Below, in pieces: positions 12,068-25,843 of a stretch of 64,000 bases of DNA (position 1 is the first letter of the stretch; each line of letters opens with the position of its first letter). The notes under the pieces are model-generated. The model was not told where the DNA came from. It did no database searches and worked only from the letters and a program-made list of their open reading frames with translations. The stretch is from Owenia fusiformis (taxonomy: Eukaryota > Annelida > Polychaeta > Sabellida > Oweniidae): positions 281,001 through 345,000 of the forward strand of contig CAIIXF020000346.1 in NCBI GenBank assembly GCA_903813345.2, written 5' to 3'. A program made the translations under genes and the position numbers.

Positions 12068-12320
12068 CCATTATCACTGGGGGGTATCGTGATGCAACAA
12101 CACCGTGTTGTTGCATCAAGATGGCCAGACTTCCGGTGATAGATTTTCGTACGATATTTTGTTTCCCCAATTAAACCCATTTCTAGGACGAGTTGCTCAA
12201 TAACCATACACGTGCAGTTAGCGCACGATCTACATTTAAAGAAACTGTCATTAGTATACATGTACCATCACCAAGAAGCAATAAGTTCACGGTTTTAGTT
12301 CCTCACTATTGATGCAACAA
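12068..12320. repeat. Dispersed element, copy 1 (GATGCAACAACACCGTGTTG)
   Basis: It contains a perfect short palindrome, GATGCAACAACAC followed by its complement. The whole 250-bp block recurs in inverted orientation at 20600-20853. Further ATGCAACAACAC motifs follow to 12380. Likely a small non-autonomous transposon. Confidence 0.75.
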
Positions 12321-12329
12321 CACCAAACC

Positions 12330-13310
12330 GAAGATGCAACAACATTCCTCTAGATTTGAGCAATGATGCAGCAACACCAATTAATAGTATAATTTCAGAA
12401 GACCATAAATCTCGAGAGAAACAGATTTTTAAATGCTACTGTTGCAACACCGTTACCAATTACCCATGCGTTCTTCTCAAGGCATTCAAAATACACGTCC
12501 TGCGGGCGAAGATCCTTTATGTATTTCCAAAAATTTATATATATATTATAGTTCAATCGCCTTTAACATGGCAAGCTTTAGTAACTCAATCTATTTTCAT
12601 AAACCACTGTTCCATAGCTTGATGACCCTGACTCCAGTAAGTATCATTCAAAATGGTTGACAAACATCTTTCGTTCTTGGTAAACATGATGAGCTATTGG
12701 AAATTATCTGTCATCCATCTGTGGAACAGTGATAAACTAGTAGATGTACGTTACCACTGTTTATCAAATTATAACTAAAACAGTGACATTCGTGAGTTTA
12801 TGTTGATGGGATGATTGCTTCATCTATGATATAATATGATATGATTCTTTATTTCCTCCAAATTGGAGAGCCAACGTGTAAAAACGTCTAATTGACTTTA
12901 TTAGAGAGGCCGTTTAGTACACGTTTAATGGAAATCTTGCACGACGCACATGTAGAATTACTAGTATTGCTCTCTTTGGATACCTTCTCTCCGACTGGGT
13001 AAAAAGGTAAACAAAAGTGATAAGATTAAGGGCCCAAAAAGGTAAATTGATAGGGGTACAGTTATCCCAGATATCCCGGGCCCTCGGGAAATATCATATT
13101 GTCTCTCGGAATAAAACCAATATTGAATCCCTCTCAGTAAATAACCTTTATATAATAGCATTGTATAACTGCAAAATCATTAAACCAACACTCATCCTAT
13201 ACAAATCTTGAGAACGATGTACAACTCCTGGATAGCGTTAACTCCTGAGCAGCGTATACAACTCTTCAACTTGATATATGACATCATACTTTGGGTGGGA
13301 TAACAAAGGT
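12330..13310. other. No gene seen
   Basis: Several short ORFs overlap on both strands, but none has a recognisable domain or splice context. Confidence 0.4.
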
Positions 13311-13317
13311 TATACAA

Positions 13318-15500
13318 TATACAATTGTAGACCTCTCTTAAGGTCAACTGGCAAAATTGTATACCGATACTGTAAACCTTGAAAGTACTGTTGATCAAGA
13401 CCAGAGGTCGAGGACACTTTTGCCAGTTGACCGAAAAGAGAGGTTAACAATTCTTCTGTTAGTCCAAATAATATAATAATTGGACGAATATATAATCGAA
13501 TATCACGTGAACATATTTGATAAGTAAAGGTATCATATTTTAGCAAAAAATCCCCAAACCGTCGAATACTTGTAATGTTTTACACAACTTATTTTTTCAA
13601 AATTAAAAAATTTCAACATTAAAAAACAATTTTTCAAAAATGGGGGTCAACAGTACCTAGTAGTGGTCAACAGTTTACAATTGTTGACCTCCCCAGAGGT
13701 CAACCGGCAAAATTGTATACCGAGACTGTAAACCGAAAAACTACTGTTGACAGAGTCCGAAGGTCGAGGTCAACAGTACTTTCAAGGTTTACAGTCGAGG
13801 TATATGATTTTGACGGTTGATCAAATGGAGAGGTCTACAATTGTTTTGTTAGTCCGAGTAAACTAATAATACACATATAGACGACAATCATCAATCGGAA
13901 TGGCTTCATTTCACAACCTTTTCTCCGAACCACGTTAGCAATATTTTTTTAGAAAATATGGAGACAGTGCAAGTAGCTTAACTTTGTATTTGGCACATCA
14001 CGGCGCACTCGTTAGTGAATTAATGTTAATTTTAAGTTTCTATTTGTATTTTTGTTATACTTGTCGCCTAGTAAAGTCATTTTCATCAACGTTTACAAAA
14101 TGTCCGTCTTCCATGTTTTTTTGTGACGTCATGAAACTTTTTTTCAGAAGTAGCGGTCAACAGTACGCCTACATAATTTTGACCGCTAATCACCCAATCA
14201 GAATCGAGTATTTCAGTTGAGGTACTAACAATATACAATTGTTGACCTCTCCAGAGGTCAACCGGCAAAATTGTATACCGAGACTGTAAACCGAGAAACT
14301 ACTGTTGACAGAGACCGAAGGTCGAGGTCAACAGTAGTTTCAAGGTTTACAGTCGAGGTATATGGTTTTGACGGTTGACCGAATGGAGAGGTCTACACTT
14401 GTTTTGTTAGTTAGAAGATACTAATAATACACATATAGACGACAGTCATCAATCATGGCTTCATTTCACAATCTTTTCTCCGAACCACGCCAGCAATAAT
14501 TTTTTAAGAAAATCTTAAGACAGTGGTAGCTAAACTCTTTGTTATTGGCACATAACTGCATACTCACTTGTAAATTAATGTTAATTTTTCGTTTCTTTTT
14601 GTATTTTTGCTATACTTGTCGTCTAGCAAAGTCAAAATATCACTTTCATCAACGTTTACGAAATGTCCGTCTACCATGTTGTTTCTGTAAACATTATGAC
14701 GTCATAGTTCCCATAATTCACAAGTGTAGTACAGTAACATAAGCGGTCAATAATATGATATCCTATGATGCATAGGTTAGGTACAGGCAAAAATGTTGAC
14801 CGCTAATTGACCAATCAGATGCGAGTATTTACAGTGAGGTACTAACAATATACAATTGTTGACCTTTCCAGAGGTCAACCGGCAAAATTGTATACCGAGA
14901 CTGTAAACCGAGAAACTACTGTTGACAGAGACCGAAGGTCGAGGTCAACAGTAGTTTCAAGGTTTACAGTCGAGGTGTATGATTTGACGGTCGACCGAAC
15001 GGAGAGGTCTACAATTGTTTTGTTAGTCAGAAGAAACGCATGATACACATACAGACATAGACGACTATCATCAATCATGACTTCATTTCACAATCTTTTA
15101 TCCGAACTACGCCAGGAATAATTTTAACAAAATCTGAAGACAGTGTTAGCTAAACTCTCTGTTTTCGGCATATCCGTACTGCGTACTCACTCGTCAATTA
15201 ATGTATTACTTTTACGTTTTTATATGTATTTTTGCTAAACTTCTAGTAAAGTCTAGTAAAGTCAAAATATCACTTTCAAAGTTTACAAAATGTCCGTCTA
15301 CCATGTTTCTTCTTTTGACATTATGACGTCATATTCCCCATAATTCACAAGTGTAGTACAGTAACATACGCGGTCAATAATATGATATCCCATGATGCAC
15401 AGGTGGGGTACAGGCAAAAATGTTGACCGCTAATTGACCAATCAGATGCGAGTATTTACACTGAGGTGCTAACAATACATTTTGTTGACCGCTCATCAAC
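13318..15500. repeat. Tandem array of palindromes, about 570-630 bp period
   Basis: Four palindromic blocks (about 13318-13470, 13675-13850, 14226-14408, 14844-15022) share AACCGGCAAAATTGTATACC, AAACTACTGTTGAC and their inverted counterparts. After the second, third and fourth block a roughly 350-bp tail is repeated with the motif CTTCATTTCACAA and, near its end, a perfect TGACGTCA (14124, 14697, 15324). TTGACCGCTAATTGACCAATC-like blocks follow the second and third tails, and related short versions follow the first tail and close the array. ORFs inside are shadows. Confidence 0.8.
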
Positions 15501-17453
15501 CAATCAGAATTGAGTATTTCAATTGAGGTACTAAAAACACAAAATGACTGACAGCTGTTGTCTTTCCAAAATTATTAGTTATTTGTAAGCAATTTCCATA
15601 CGGTAAATCAAGGGTATTTAATTTAGAAAATGTATAATCTTTGTTTTTCAGATACAATATCAATGAGATTGCCTCCCGGGGATTCTGTACTCTATTTAGT
15701 TTGCCGGTATAGACAAAGAAACCAAACAAAATACGTTTCGTTCATGGACCACTGACTCACGCGTTTTATTCATGTCCCGACCTATAGTCCACGGTATGAA
15801 ATTTCTAGGACGTCTAATTAAGGAGTTGGTGGCACCATATCTGCATAATGATATTTGAGCTTATATTTAGATACCTACATGTGTCCCGCGTTTTATTTTT
15901 GTATAGCCGTGATAAATACGGCGGGCTTTTAGGCCGAATAATGCATGTCATTATCAGGGGTCAAAAAAGTGTAAAACGTTTTTCGTATTTTTTTCATAAT
16001 TTAAAGTACAAACATTAAAAGAAAATCACATGAAAATATTTTTAATATATACATCAAGTTTCTTGGCTATAATTTTGCGGTATGTGTTCCTTGAAATACC
16101 TTATATATAAAAAATCAAGGTTTCAACATTTTATGTCGTTTTGGAGATATTGGTGAAGCAATCAATATATTGGCACCTTTATTACCTGTGAATAACATAT
16201 GGTTATAATATGTCAGTTTTTTACTAAATTAGTTGTAATACATTTTGAGATATGGACAGCCGTATTCAGGGGTCAATTGCCAATAAAGGGAGACTCGTTG
16301 TTCTTCCTTGTCTAATAGCGTCTGCGATTGAAAATTGTGGCATATGGTTGAACATGAATTGGTTGCTTATATAAGGACCATATCCTTAACATTTGACGAC
16401 ATGGATCTTTGAGAAATGTCGGCAATAATGTAAAAATGAATCGATGTAATGCATCGCAGTGACAAATATAATTGTTGTTATATTATACTGTTTCTTACAC
16501 ATTAATAAAAAATCAGAATTCTGAAGTAACAAAACATGAACGCACAAGTGGAAATGGAAAAGGCACAGCAACAAATGGAATGTGTTCAAGAGTATACTAA
16601 TATAAGGGAATATCAAAGTATTAACATGCAAAATGCGAACGCATATTCGTTACATACACCGAACGCCGAATATGTACTGTCAATGGACTTTATGTTGGAA
16701 ACTATAACAATATGTCATACCACTCTTGGTGGTGACATAAGAAACACTAGCAATCCCAAAGTCAAACGTCTATCAACCCCTCCCGACCCACGAGCTAAGT
16801 ATAAACATCATTCCCAAACCATTACACCAAGTAGCACCTCATTATACTCGAGTCATTACAACACAAATTGAATAAAAATACAAATTGTGAGCCAATACTC
16901 ATAACAATACTAATAGTATATTAGATATACAATATTTAGAATTTGGTCTTAATGCTTTGAGATAGATATTATAATTCGTTTAACGTTTAAAAGGGTCAGC
17001 ATCCCACTGCAAACCTAAAGCCTTCAGTTTTAGCAATTTAATTGACAATGCCTAAAATAATCCCCACATCCTTCAGCATCTCGAGTACATAAACTTAAAC
17101 GGTCGCAAAATCCAGAAATTATTTTACAAAAAGGAACACTGTTCATTAAACAAAACAAAATACCTCAAATAATTTGGATTCACTCGCATAAACCAATCCT
17201 CTCATGAAAGCTCTTATATAGAACTAATAATTCGTTTATAAATCACAGGTAATATTGCCTAACATAATGCATTCGCAAAAAAGTAACATCTCACATGAAA
17301 AATCAAAAACATAATAGCCTCATGAATATACTCACAAACACGAATACCTCACATATAAATCGTAACTGATATAACAACTTCTTCAGTATAGTATATTCCT
17401 CGCTTATTATGTGGTACTGTATAAAATGCACTCAAAAACCTCATACTCCACAT
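15501..17453. other. No supported gene
   Basis: AT-rich. An ORF of 111 codons at 16536-16871 (+) has no recognised domain and an in-frame stop just before its ATG, so it is not annotated as a gene. Confidence 0.35.
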
Positions 17454-17860
17454 CACGCGGTACTAACTTCGACCGTTAATTTGAATTTTTGACCTACCAG
17501 GTGCTTGAAAATCAAGGATTGCGAGTGTCATACTGCACCGTTTTTCTTCAAACTTATACCATTAAAAGCAAAACAAAATTGCCTTTCTGTCGGTGCATTA
17601 CTTGATTGTAAAGAGTCCCTCGTTCACGCAGCGTATTTGTCCCCAGCTGTCGGAAGGCCTTCTTACAGCTGGGGACCAAAATGCCGCTGGAAGTAGGGTC
17701 TCTTATAAAGAGAATAATGTACCATCAGAAAGGGATTTTTGTTATGCTTTGAATGGAACAAGTTTGAAGAAAAACGGTGCAGAATGAGACTCATAATCCT
17801 TGATTTTCAAACATCCGGTAGGTCAAAAATTAAATTAACGGTCGAAGTTAGGACCGCGTG
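17454..17860. mobile_element. 407-bp foldback element with CACAT target duplication
   Basis: CACGCGGTACTAACTTCGAC at the left is inverted at the right (GTCGAAGTTAGGACCGCGTG). The hairpin tip is CCCCAGCTGT with its complement near 17640-17670. CACAT flanks both sides (17449-17453 and 17861-17865). Confidence 0.8.
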
Positions 17861-17978
17861 CACATAAAAACTTGGATTAATCAAACGTTATAGGATGCGC
17901 CTCACATAAAAAAAACAATATAGCATCACAGAGTGCACTATTTGAAAGGAATACCTTTTATAAAATTTCAAATATTAT

Positions 17979-18505
17979 CACTACTACCCACCTAGTTACA
18001 CAGACGTATCGTCAGTGTATCATGGCTGAACTACTTCCGGGATTTGAATTTAGTAAGATATTTTTATTTCTCGATTTACATCTACTTATAATTATAATTT
18101 GGCTCGAAGTTATGGGAGATAATCTAGTTTGAGAATGTGTCGATGGTTTTAGGTTTGGTATGTTAACGAAGACGCATTTCACATATTTAGTCCCTCGCTT
18201 TTGTTACACTGACGACCGGCATTAATATTGCCAATATTACACTGATATTGGTCGTTCGTCAGTGTAACAAAAGCGAGGGACTAAATACCTGAATTGTGCC
18301 TTTGTTAACATATAAAACCTAAAACCATCGACACATTCTCAAACAAGACTATCTTCCTTAACTTCGAGGCAAATTATTATCCACAACGTGACTTATAAGT
18401 AGGTGTAAATCGGGAAATAAAAAAATCTTACCGAAACCTAGTCCCGGAAGTAGTTCCGCCATGATACACTGACGATACGTCTGTGTAACTAGGTGGGTAG
18501 CAGTG
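17979..18505. mobile_element. About 527-bp foldback element
   Basis: CACTACTACCCACCTAGTTA at the left is inverted at the right end, with long complementarity through CCCTCGCTTTTGTTACACTG in the middle (about 18191-18280). It lies immediately downstream, in minus-strand sense, of the candidate membrane-protein exon at 18579-18655. Confidence 0.8.
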
Positions 18506-18578
18506 ATTATACAGAATATAGAATGAAGTTAAAAGAAACTTGTACTCCCCTAAAATAAAGTGTATGGATAGTACTCAC

Positions 18579-19070
18579 AATTAGCAACGACCCAGGGACA
18601 ATGACTACCACTCCACATAAAACATTAACAATGATATTGAACTTCTTCACTACTTCTTCAGCATAGAATTTACTCAGAAATGAGTAATACATGGTATTCA
18701 AGTATAAATTAAATTACCTCCTTCATATGTGACATATAATTTCACCCAGAAACTAGTTTTTCTAGCAATACCCGATATAAAGACAAAAGAGATATAGCCT
18801 GGGAGTAGCCATTTTGTCCCAAATTCTATCCAAAATGTCATGAATATGTACGCACGAGTGCAAATGCGAAAGACCAAAAATGACAAAACATAGCAGGAAA
18901 ATGAAATGTCTAAGATCTCATTGCCAAATGGAAAGAAAATCCAACTATCCCAAATCAATATTCAACGTGAAAGGAAAATGTATCTTACAACACTCACAAC
19001 AATTCGTAAAAGTGCAATTCGCATGGCTTTGGCGACATAGAGTTTGTGCACAAATGAATAATGCCTGATT
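18579..19070 (-). CDS. Candidate multi-exon membrane protein (partial, weak)
   Basis: Three possible minus-strand exons are phase-compatible: about 19070-18998 (donor GTGAGT), 18916-18718 (acceptor AATGAG, donor GTAATT) and 18655-18579 (acceptor GAAG, donor GTGAGT). Joined, they encode a short basic N-terminal segment, a hydrophobic stretch (ISFSCYVLSFLVF), a second one after a Pro-Gly turn (PGYISFVFISG), and a third (NIIVNVLCGVVVIVPG). The spacing recalls four-span CD20/MS4A-like proteins, but no diagnostic motif is present and no fourth span or start codon was found. What is seen is hydrophobicity and splice-like sites; the family is a guess. It could be chance ORFs in AT-rich DNA. Confidence 0.25.
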
Positions 19071-20599
19071 TGATAAAAAGTCACAAATTATAAAATGAAG
19101 TATGGCTTCCTAAAACTCGAATGGAAAGATCGGAAACGAGAGATGTTGGATTGCTGAAAAAAATGAGAGAACCGGTCTTACAAAAAATGATTCGATGTCG
19201 TCTTTAAATATCGGAGGCTCGTCTGAAAGATTGGATGTGTGCAACACTATAAATTTCTCCCAATTCCAATCGGGACTTTGCACGCGATGGGTGAGTTGAT
19301 ATGATTGATAGGGTCACACCTTGGAACAACGGTACATATCGTGAACACAGATGATAAAATATAGATAGTCAATGAAATAAAATATAAATGAGTACCTTTA
19401 ATTTCGTATAATTCACAATCTCGCACTGCTGAATGAAATCGTCTCTAACGGTGTCACTCATCTATCATGAAGGTTGGTTTCTGGTTCTTATTAATGACAG
19501 TATGGCTCTCACTTATAAATTTACATTTAGAATAGAACGAACATTTGTCAAGTTATGATCGAAACAAAAACTAAATCTTGTCTTCGCAAGGGACAGTTCA
19601 AAAAACTAAATTACTATCTTGAATTTCACAAATCTTGCTCTACTGCATCAAATCGTCCTGAATATAGTCACTCGTCAACCACGAAAGTTGATTTCTGGTT
19701 TCTTAGTCAATCATTCTAGCGTTCTCATTTATAAAACAATCGATAATTAAAACTGAAATATATTATAATGCATTCAATGTTTACTTTCTTACAACATTGC
19801 ATGGTTATTTTATTGTGGGAGCACAGCATTGTGACACTATGATATTTGCGACGCATTTGACTGCGCCTTCTTTATTCCTCGATGCAAATCATCTAGTTTA
19901 AAAATGTAAACATTCCAATACCAAAATTAGATTAATTATTTAAATGATACATCCTTTATATTTTTATTTGATTACGTTTTGAATATCATTAACAATAATC
20001 CGTTGTTTGACCCTTGAAAACGCAAGAAATATTTCCGTGAATATATTGTTTCTATAAGTACAAAACTAAAATGTTACTAATTATAGATTTTCTGAATATT
20101 TCGCATAATTTGGTCACATCTGCTCTGTCTTATTTTTTTCTAAATAAAACGTTGAAAAGTACCCAAGTGCAATGCACTAATTGAAAAATGACATTTACGT
20201 TGAAATAGTATTATATTTCTATGTAATCCTAATCCTTTAAATTATATATAAGTTTCGATTTACAATTTGAGTCTCATAAAATGCACTAAAATGCGCATGA
20301 AAAGTTTCACGTTTTTTGACCTCTTGTGATGACAGACATAACACGACCCGAAAGCCTTAATATTTTTTACCAAATGGCATTTTAAAAGCATAAGGACATA
20401 TGCCCCTCCCTAAATATCGGTTCAAATGTCGTTATGCATATATGGTGCCACGGATTTGTAATATCTATGAGCCATACCATGGACTACTACACCTGTAAAC
20501 AGAACATAAATCAGTTTCTGTTGTTGTTCAATGATACATCATATTGGCGTTTTTGCATCAGCACATTGGTGTTGTTGCATCATCGATAAGAAACAGAGT
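19071..20599. other. Non-coding; one diverged tandem duplication
   Basis: 19395-19515 and 19605-19735 are diverged copies (shared TTTCTGGTT, AATTTCAC-type and ATGAAATCGTC/TCAAATCGTC blocks), about 210 bp apart. Otherwise nothing recognised. Confidence 0.4.
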
Positions 20600-20853
20600 G
20601 GTGTTGTTGCATCAATAGTGAGGAATTAAAACCACGAATTTATCGCTTCTTGATGATGCTACATGTATACCAATGACAATTTTTTAAAATATAGATCATG
20701 CGCTAACTGCATGTGTATGATTATTGAGCAATTCGTCCTAGAAATGGGTGTAAATTGGGAAAACAAAACATCGTACGAAAATCTATCACCGGAAGTCTGG
20801 CCATCTTGATGCAACAACACGGTGTTGTTGCATCACGATACCCCCCAGTGATT
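20600..20853. repeat. Dispersed element, copy 2, inverted
   Basis: Reverse-complement copy of 12068-12320, with CAACACGGTGTTGTTGCATC near 20813 and GTGTTGTTGCATCAATAGTG near 20601. Confidence 0.75.
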
Positions 20854-22136
20854 ATAGTCATCCGTAGAATTATTACTTTTTTATATATGGTATACATTTT
20901 CATTATTAGAAAGGTTCCACAACTCTGAATATGAATGTATTAAATCAGCAACAAAAGAAGGTACGTCAATGTAACATTTCCCAACAATGATGGTGTCATG
21001 ACAATTAAATTATGTTTTATTATACCACCAAGGCCAAATTGAAAGCTATTATATGTATTTGAATAACTGACACTAACATACATGGAAAGATGACAAACCT
21101 GCCAAATCAAGCGTGAATTTTATTATGTAAAGAGCATCCTATTTAATTTGATAGTTTTTTACAGTCACGTTTCTCCTGATAAACATTGTGAATTATTTCC
21201 ATGTATGTTTCATGAATTATGGCGACAGCTTTGCGAATGGATGTTGACCCTTTAAAACGCCTATATGGACTTTGAGACTGGATTTTGTCTACCCTACATC
21301 ATTTAAGACTGCTCGATCTTGTTTTCTTATGAATTTAGTAATCTCAGCAGAAATCTTATCTTGATGTTATGACAAATGGCTATGTGTCGAGTGCACATGC
21401 TTTGTACATTCCATTGTTATATTATCATGAAATAAATAAAATAAATAAATTTCGATTTTTTCTTCAACATATTGTATTGTAATGACTTCAATATGAATGA
21501 AATGTCCCTTATATTAAATTTCCATTAGTTTTCTTGTCCTCGACTTAAGATATCTGTTCTTGAATAGTAGGGGAAATGGAGGTTTTAGACATTGTTTCAT
21601 TTCACACAAGATCATGGTTTTGTATACTTTTTGTGTAAATGTTTTTTTCTTATACGACAAGTTAATAGTTAGAGTTTGTTTTTCTTGCGAGGTTTCTTTA
21701 CAGTTGTTGGCCCTTTATCTTTGAGACCTGCCTGTTCTTATAGATATATAGATATATACAGGGTGTCTCAAAAAATAAACCAAAAAGAATATTAACAGCA
21801 AAGCTAGACCAATCAATATTTTCAAACATTTGTGGCATGGCCATGTAGCATAAGCATATACTAGTAAGTTTTCTCCCAGTTTTTAGTTCAGTCTTGCCTG
21901 TTTGATGTTTTAACATCTTACTTGTTATTCCATATTTCATATTTCCATGACAGCCTGCATACTTATTGCTACATCGTTCGTCACATTTGGTAATAATTCC
22001 GATGGAATGTTTTGAATTCCTCTTTGGATGTTGGCCTTACATTGTACCATACGAGAGAAATCCATATCAGGAGAATCCTAAAATATATATCTGGTCCAGG
22101 CGCGACGATATCTTGCGTACATTGCTTGATTTGTAT
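20854..22136. other. No gene seen
   Basis: AT-rich. A lone transposon-like end, ACAGGGTGTCTCAAAAAATA, occurs at about 21758 without a matching opposite end nearby. Confidence 0.4.
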
Positions 22137-22890
22137 TAGGCCAGGATATAGCATGGGTTTTGGGAAGTTCAAGGGCCACTTGATAGACATAATGTTACTG
22201 AAAGATGACTTCATTTAGCATCAATTCATATATGTCTGGGTCTTTTTAGTTTGTGGACGAAGGATTCTGAGCAGTTTTACCCCCCTAAAATAATATTTCA
22301 GGGGGGTACTATATTATCATTCTATAAAATCAGTTATACATTAACTATAGCACTGATTTATACATATTATGTTGCTAGCACTGTAGTCAAGTGTTTCCCA
22401 AATTTATAGGGAGATATGCCGATTGGTTTGGGAGAAAATATAATTTATCGAAATAAAAAGCATAGTTTCGTTATCTTTTTATTTTCACCACTCTTTTTTT
22501 TTGCAGCTTCAGAGAAATAATAATCAGTAATAGTGCTCCAAGTAGTAATCAAAAATCATTTCCAGGCTATGTGTGACATTGTAATATAAGGAATGTAATG
22601 ATTGAGTACTATTTTGTATTTTTAATATGGCTTTGTTGACCCCTACCCCTTACCCCTTTTTAGTCTTACCGAATTTATTGTTGCAGCTTCAGAGAAATAA
22701 TAGGCAGTTATAGTGCTCCAAGTAGTATTCAAAAATCATTTCCAAGCTATGTGTGGCATTGTAATATAAGTAATGTAATGATAAAGTACTATTTTGTATT
22801 TTTAATATGGTTTTGTTGACCCCTACCCCTTAGAAATACAAGAACGCGGAGGTGGCACAATTGGATCAGAAATTCTATGATGACTACTTA
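22137..22890. repeat. Left arm of an 8.1-kb interrupted inverted repeat
   Basis: Reverse complement of 29705-30290, starting from TAGGCCAGGATATAGCATGG. Its inner part has an extra tandem duplication of about 178 bp (two copies of GCAGCTTCAGAGAAATAATA at 22505 and 22684). The space between the arms has been filled by a foldback, a LINE and a MITE. Confidence 0.8.
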
Positions 22891-23639
22891 TGTCCTGCCT
22901 TGTATATTATTTTCTTCAAGAATATGTTTCTCAAATGTCATAAAACACAAATTTCTTGGGTCAAAAGCCTGTTTCAATGTTTATATATAGACCTAGAGGA
23001 TGGGAATTTATGGGCTGAAAGATATGGGCCGAAAGAAAATAATGTACATGCTAAGAATGCCTATTAATATAGATGGCACGATGTAAAGTTTGACATAATT
23101 AGAATTTTCCTAGTGAACATGAACATTATACATTCTCAAATATTATGCACCATTCAAAGAGTCCTGAGAGTAGAGACTTTCAAAAGTATATTGTTAATAA
23201 TAGGAATTTTCACTATATTTGACTCTCTATTATTGCTTCCAGGGTGGGGAAGTTGACTCAATAGGTTACTCCCATGATTTGAGTTTGACAGCTCAATCTT
23301 TGTTTTGTCAAAACCTCCACCACTTCCCATGTGGGGGTCTCACGCAAACCTTTGAATTATGCTCAACTGCACATGGGTAAAGGGGATATTTGAAGAAATA
23401 ATTTTGGAAGAAATGAGAAAAGTCCAGTCCTTCTCCCTTATTAATTGAATGAAATGGGGGGAGGGAGTCATTCGGAGTTTCTTCAGAGTCAGAGGTACAT
23501 GCAAACTTTATCTATTGTAGAATCATTTTTAGATATAAAAGGAATATTATAATAAATACTTCTGAACAATCATTTCTGTCCTTCTCCTTTTGCTCATGGA
23601 TAAAGTGGAGTAGAAGGGGGTTAAGTCATCTTCAAAGGA

Positions 23640-24345
23640 GTGGAATCGATATGGTGAACTTTTTGAATACACGTTTCTCTTAAATCAGTCATCAAAACAT
23701 TCTGAAAATTTTACACATCGTCAATTTAATGGTTATCTTTTGTATCATTTTGAAATATATTTATATACTTTTCTTTATATTGTTTTACATAACACATGGG
23801 ACACTTCTTTTGTTCTTGGTATCATATGTTCGGAATGAAATGAAACATCTATACGAACCTCATTGGAACAAAACAACATAAACACAACGTGTGGTCTCTC
23901 AATATTGTAATCGTACAAAGGAAGGTTTGGTTGATATTATGGTATCTTGTTAATGAAATTAAAGGTTGAACTTAATTTTTATCTATTTTGGGGGGTTTTG
24001 TAAAAGTTTTTGCATACTTATTGTAAATCAACCAAAATTTCCTTTGCATAACTATAACATTGAGATGTCTAAGAAAATGTTGTATATGCTATTTTGTTCC
24101 AACAAGGTTCGGAGAGACATTTCATTTTATTCTCAAGAATTGGTAGAAAGGAACAAAAAACAATTGCACTTAAAAAACAAAAAATGTTAACAAAAACAGT
24201 TATATAAAATATATATATTTTTGCATTAAATTGTTGCCAATCGGTCAAAATTACATAAAGGACCGTGTTTTTTACAGAATGTTTTCAATAATTGGTTTAA
24301 GAGAAAAACATTGTTCAATTCAGTTCACCATATCGATACCTATCC
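23640..24345. repeat. Foldback, about 700 bp
   Basis: ATCGATATGGTGAAC near 23646 is inverted near 24323, and TTCTCTTAAA...CATTCTGAAA (23675-23710) is inverted at 24270-24305. The arms are about 85 bp; the centre shows nothing recognised. Confidence 0.55.
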
Positions 24346-25832
24346 ATTTTCTTTGGAGCAAAAACTGTTTACAGTTCCAAACATGACCCTCTGAGGTAGT
24401 ATATATAAGCATGATAAGTCATATTACGATTTCCCTTTGAAGCACAAACTGTAAACAGTTCCACACACCACCCTCAGAGGTACATTAGTATGTATATGTG
24501 AACTTTATCTACTGTAGAATCTCTTTATGGCTATGTTATTAGAAATACTTTTGGAATAAGTGACTGCTGTCTATCTCCTTTTGTTATAGTATTTTGTGGA
24601 TGGTGTTAGAGGGTTGGCAGTTGGCAGTCAATGGTCGACATCTGTAGCAAATGGCAGGTGGAGTCACTTAACATCTCCTTTTGTTAATGAATGAGGTGAG
24701 GGGGAGGTTAAGGTAGATTAAAATTCTCTTTGGGAGCACCATCAGCCATCATGACCATCAGCCATCCTCTATCGATGAATTGGGGAGGGATAAGTCATAT
24801 AAGAATTTTCCTCCTTTGTTAATGGATGGGGTGAGGGGAGGTTAAGGTACAACTGTAGATTAAAATTCTCCTTGGGAGCACAAACCACAAACATTATACA
24901 GTTTCTTAACCCTCAGAGAAACGGGTGAAATGTATCAACTGTAGAATCTTGCCATGGCTTGCTTTATGAACTACTTTTGGAGTAAGTGAGTATATACTCA
25001 TGAACGGAGTGGGACAGGGGGGTAAACAAATAAAATATATAATCCCTTCATCAAAATCATATAAGAATTTTCCTCGGAAGCACAAACAGCTTACAGCTCT
25101 ACAACGCATCCTCAAAGATGCAGCTGAACTTCCCGAGTGAGAATTCTTTCATGGGTAAAGGTGTAGTTTAGAGTCACATGTGAATTTAATCAACTGTAGG
25201 ATTCCTTCAGTGGTAAACAGTGCATTTAGGAGTGCTATGTGAATAAGTATGTAACGTCAATTGTCCCTATTGAATGATTATAGGGGGGGGGGGGGGTATG
25301 GAAGATGCTGATATGGCTACTCCCTATTAAACTATATTTAGTTTTAAGATTGACAGCATAGACTCAATAGCAATTACCTGTTCCCCCTGGAAGGAATCCC
25401 TTAGCTGATAAAATGCACATGTGCCTGCCTGGGTAAGCTATGCTGGACTAGACAGAGCTCATGCTTCAAGGCATCATTGGGATGTAAATTATTGTACTTT
25501 TAAGGATATATTAAATGAAATAATGAGCATACAAATGCAGAATGATGCATCTGAATAAGAATCGTAAGACCTTGACTTATAAAGAGAAATTCTTGATAAA
25601 ATTTTAGAAAAAGAAAAATATAAAAACAAGAATTTCACACGAAGAAATGACCCTTTAGACTAACAAAGGCATCCAGAAAAAGGCACAAAGGCATCCACAA
25701 AAAACAGTTGATCATTACAAAATTATAACATAATTCCAAAATAGCATGTTTTCCCTGTACTGGGAAATAAACAGGGAATAGAACTGATATTCAAAAGATC
25801 CCATATTATAGCTAGATTCCTATTATTCCTAT
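24346..25832. other. Non-coding, low-copy internal repeats
   Basis: Short blocks such as TTTACAGTTCC followed by CCCTCTGAGGTA or CCCTCAGAGGTA recur at 24365-24485 and more weakly near 24890 and 25090. A run of 14 or more G lies at about 25285. No gene recognised. Confidence 0.4.
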
Positions 25833-25843
25833 ATATCAGATCC

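Noticed and set aside
16536-16871. 111-codon plus-strand ORF, polar, rich in Asn, Thr and Ser
   Set aside because: No recognised motif, no splice context and an in-frame stop just upstream; chance ORF not excluded.
25280-25300. Poly-G run, also near 29645, 32055 and 57643
   Set aside because: Homopolymers at or near repeat edges; possible G-quadruplexes, but nothing ties them to function.
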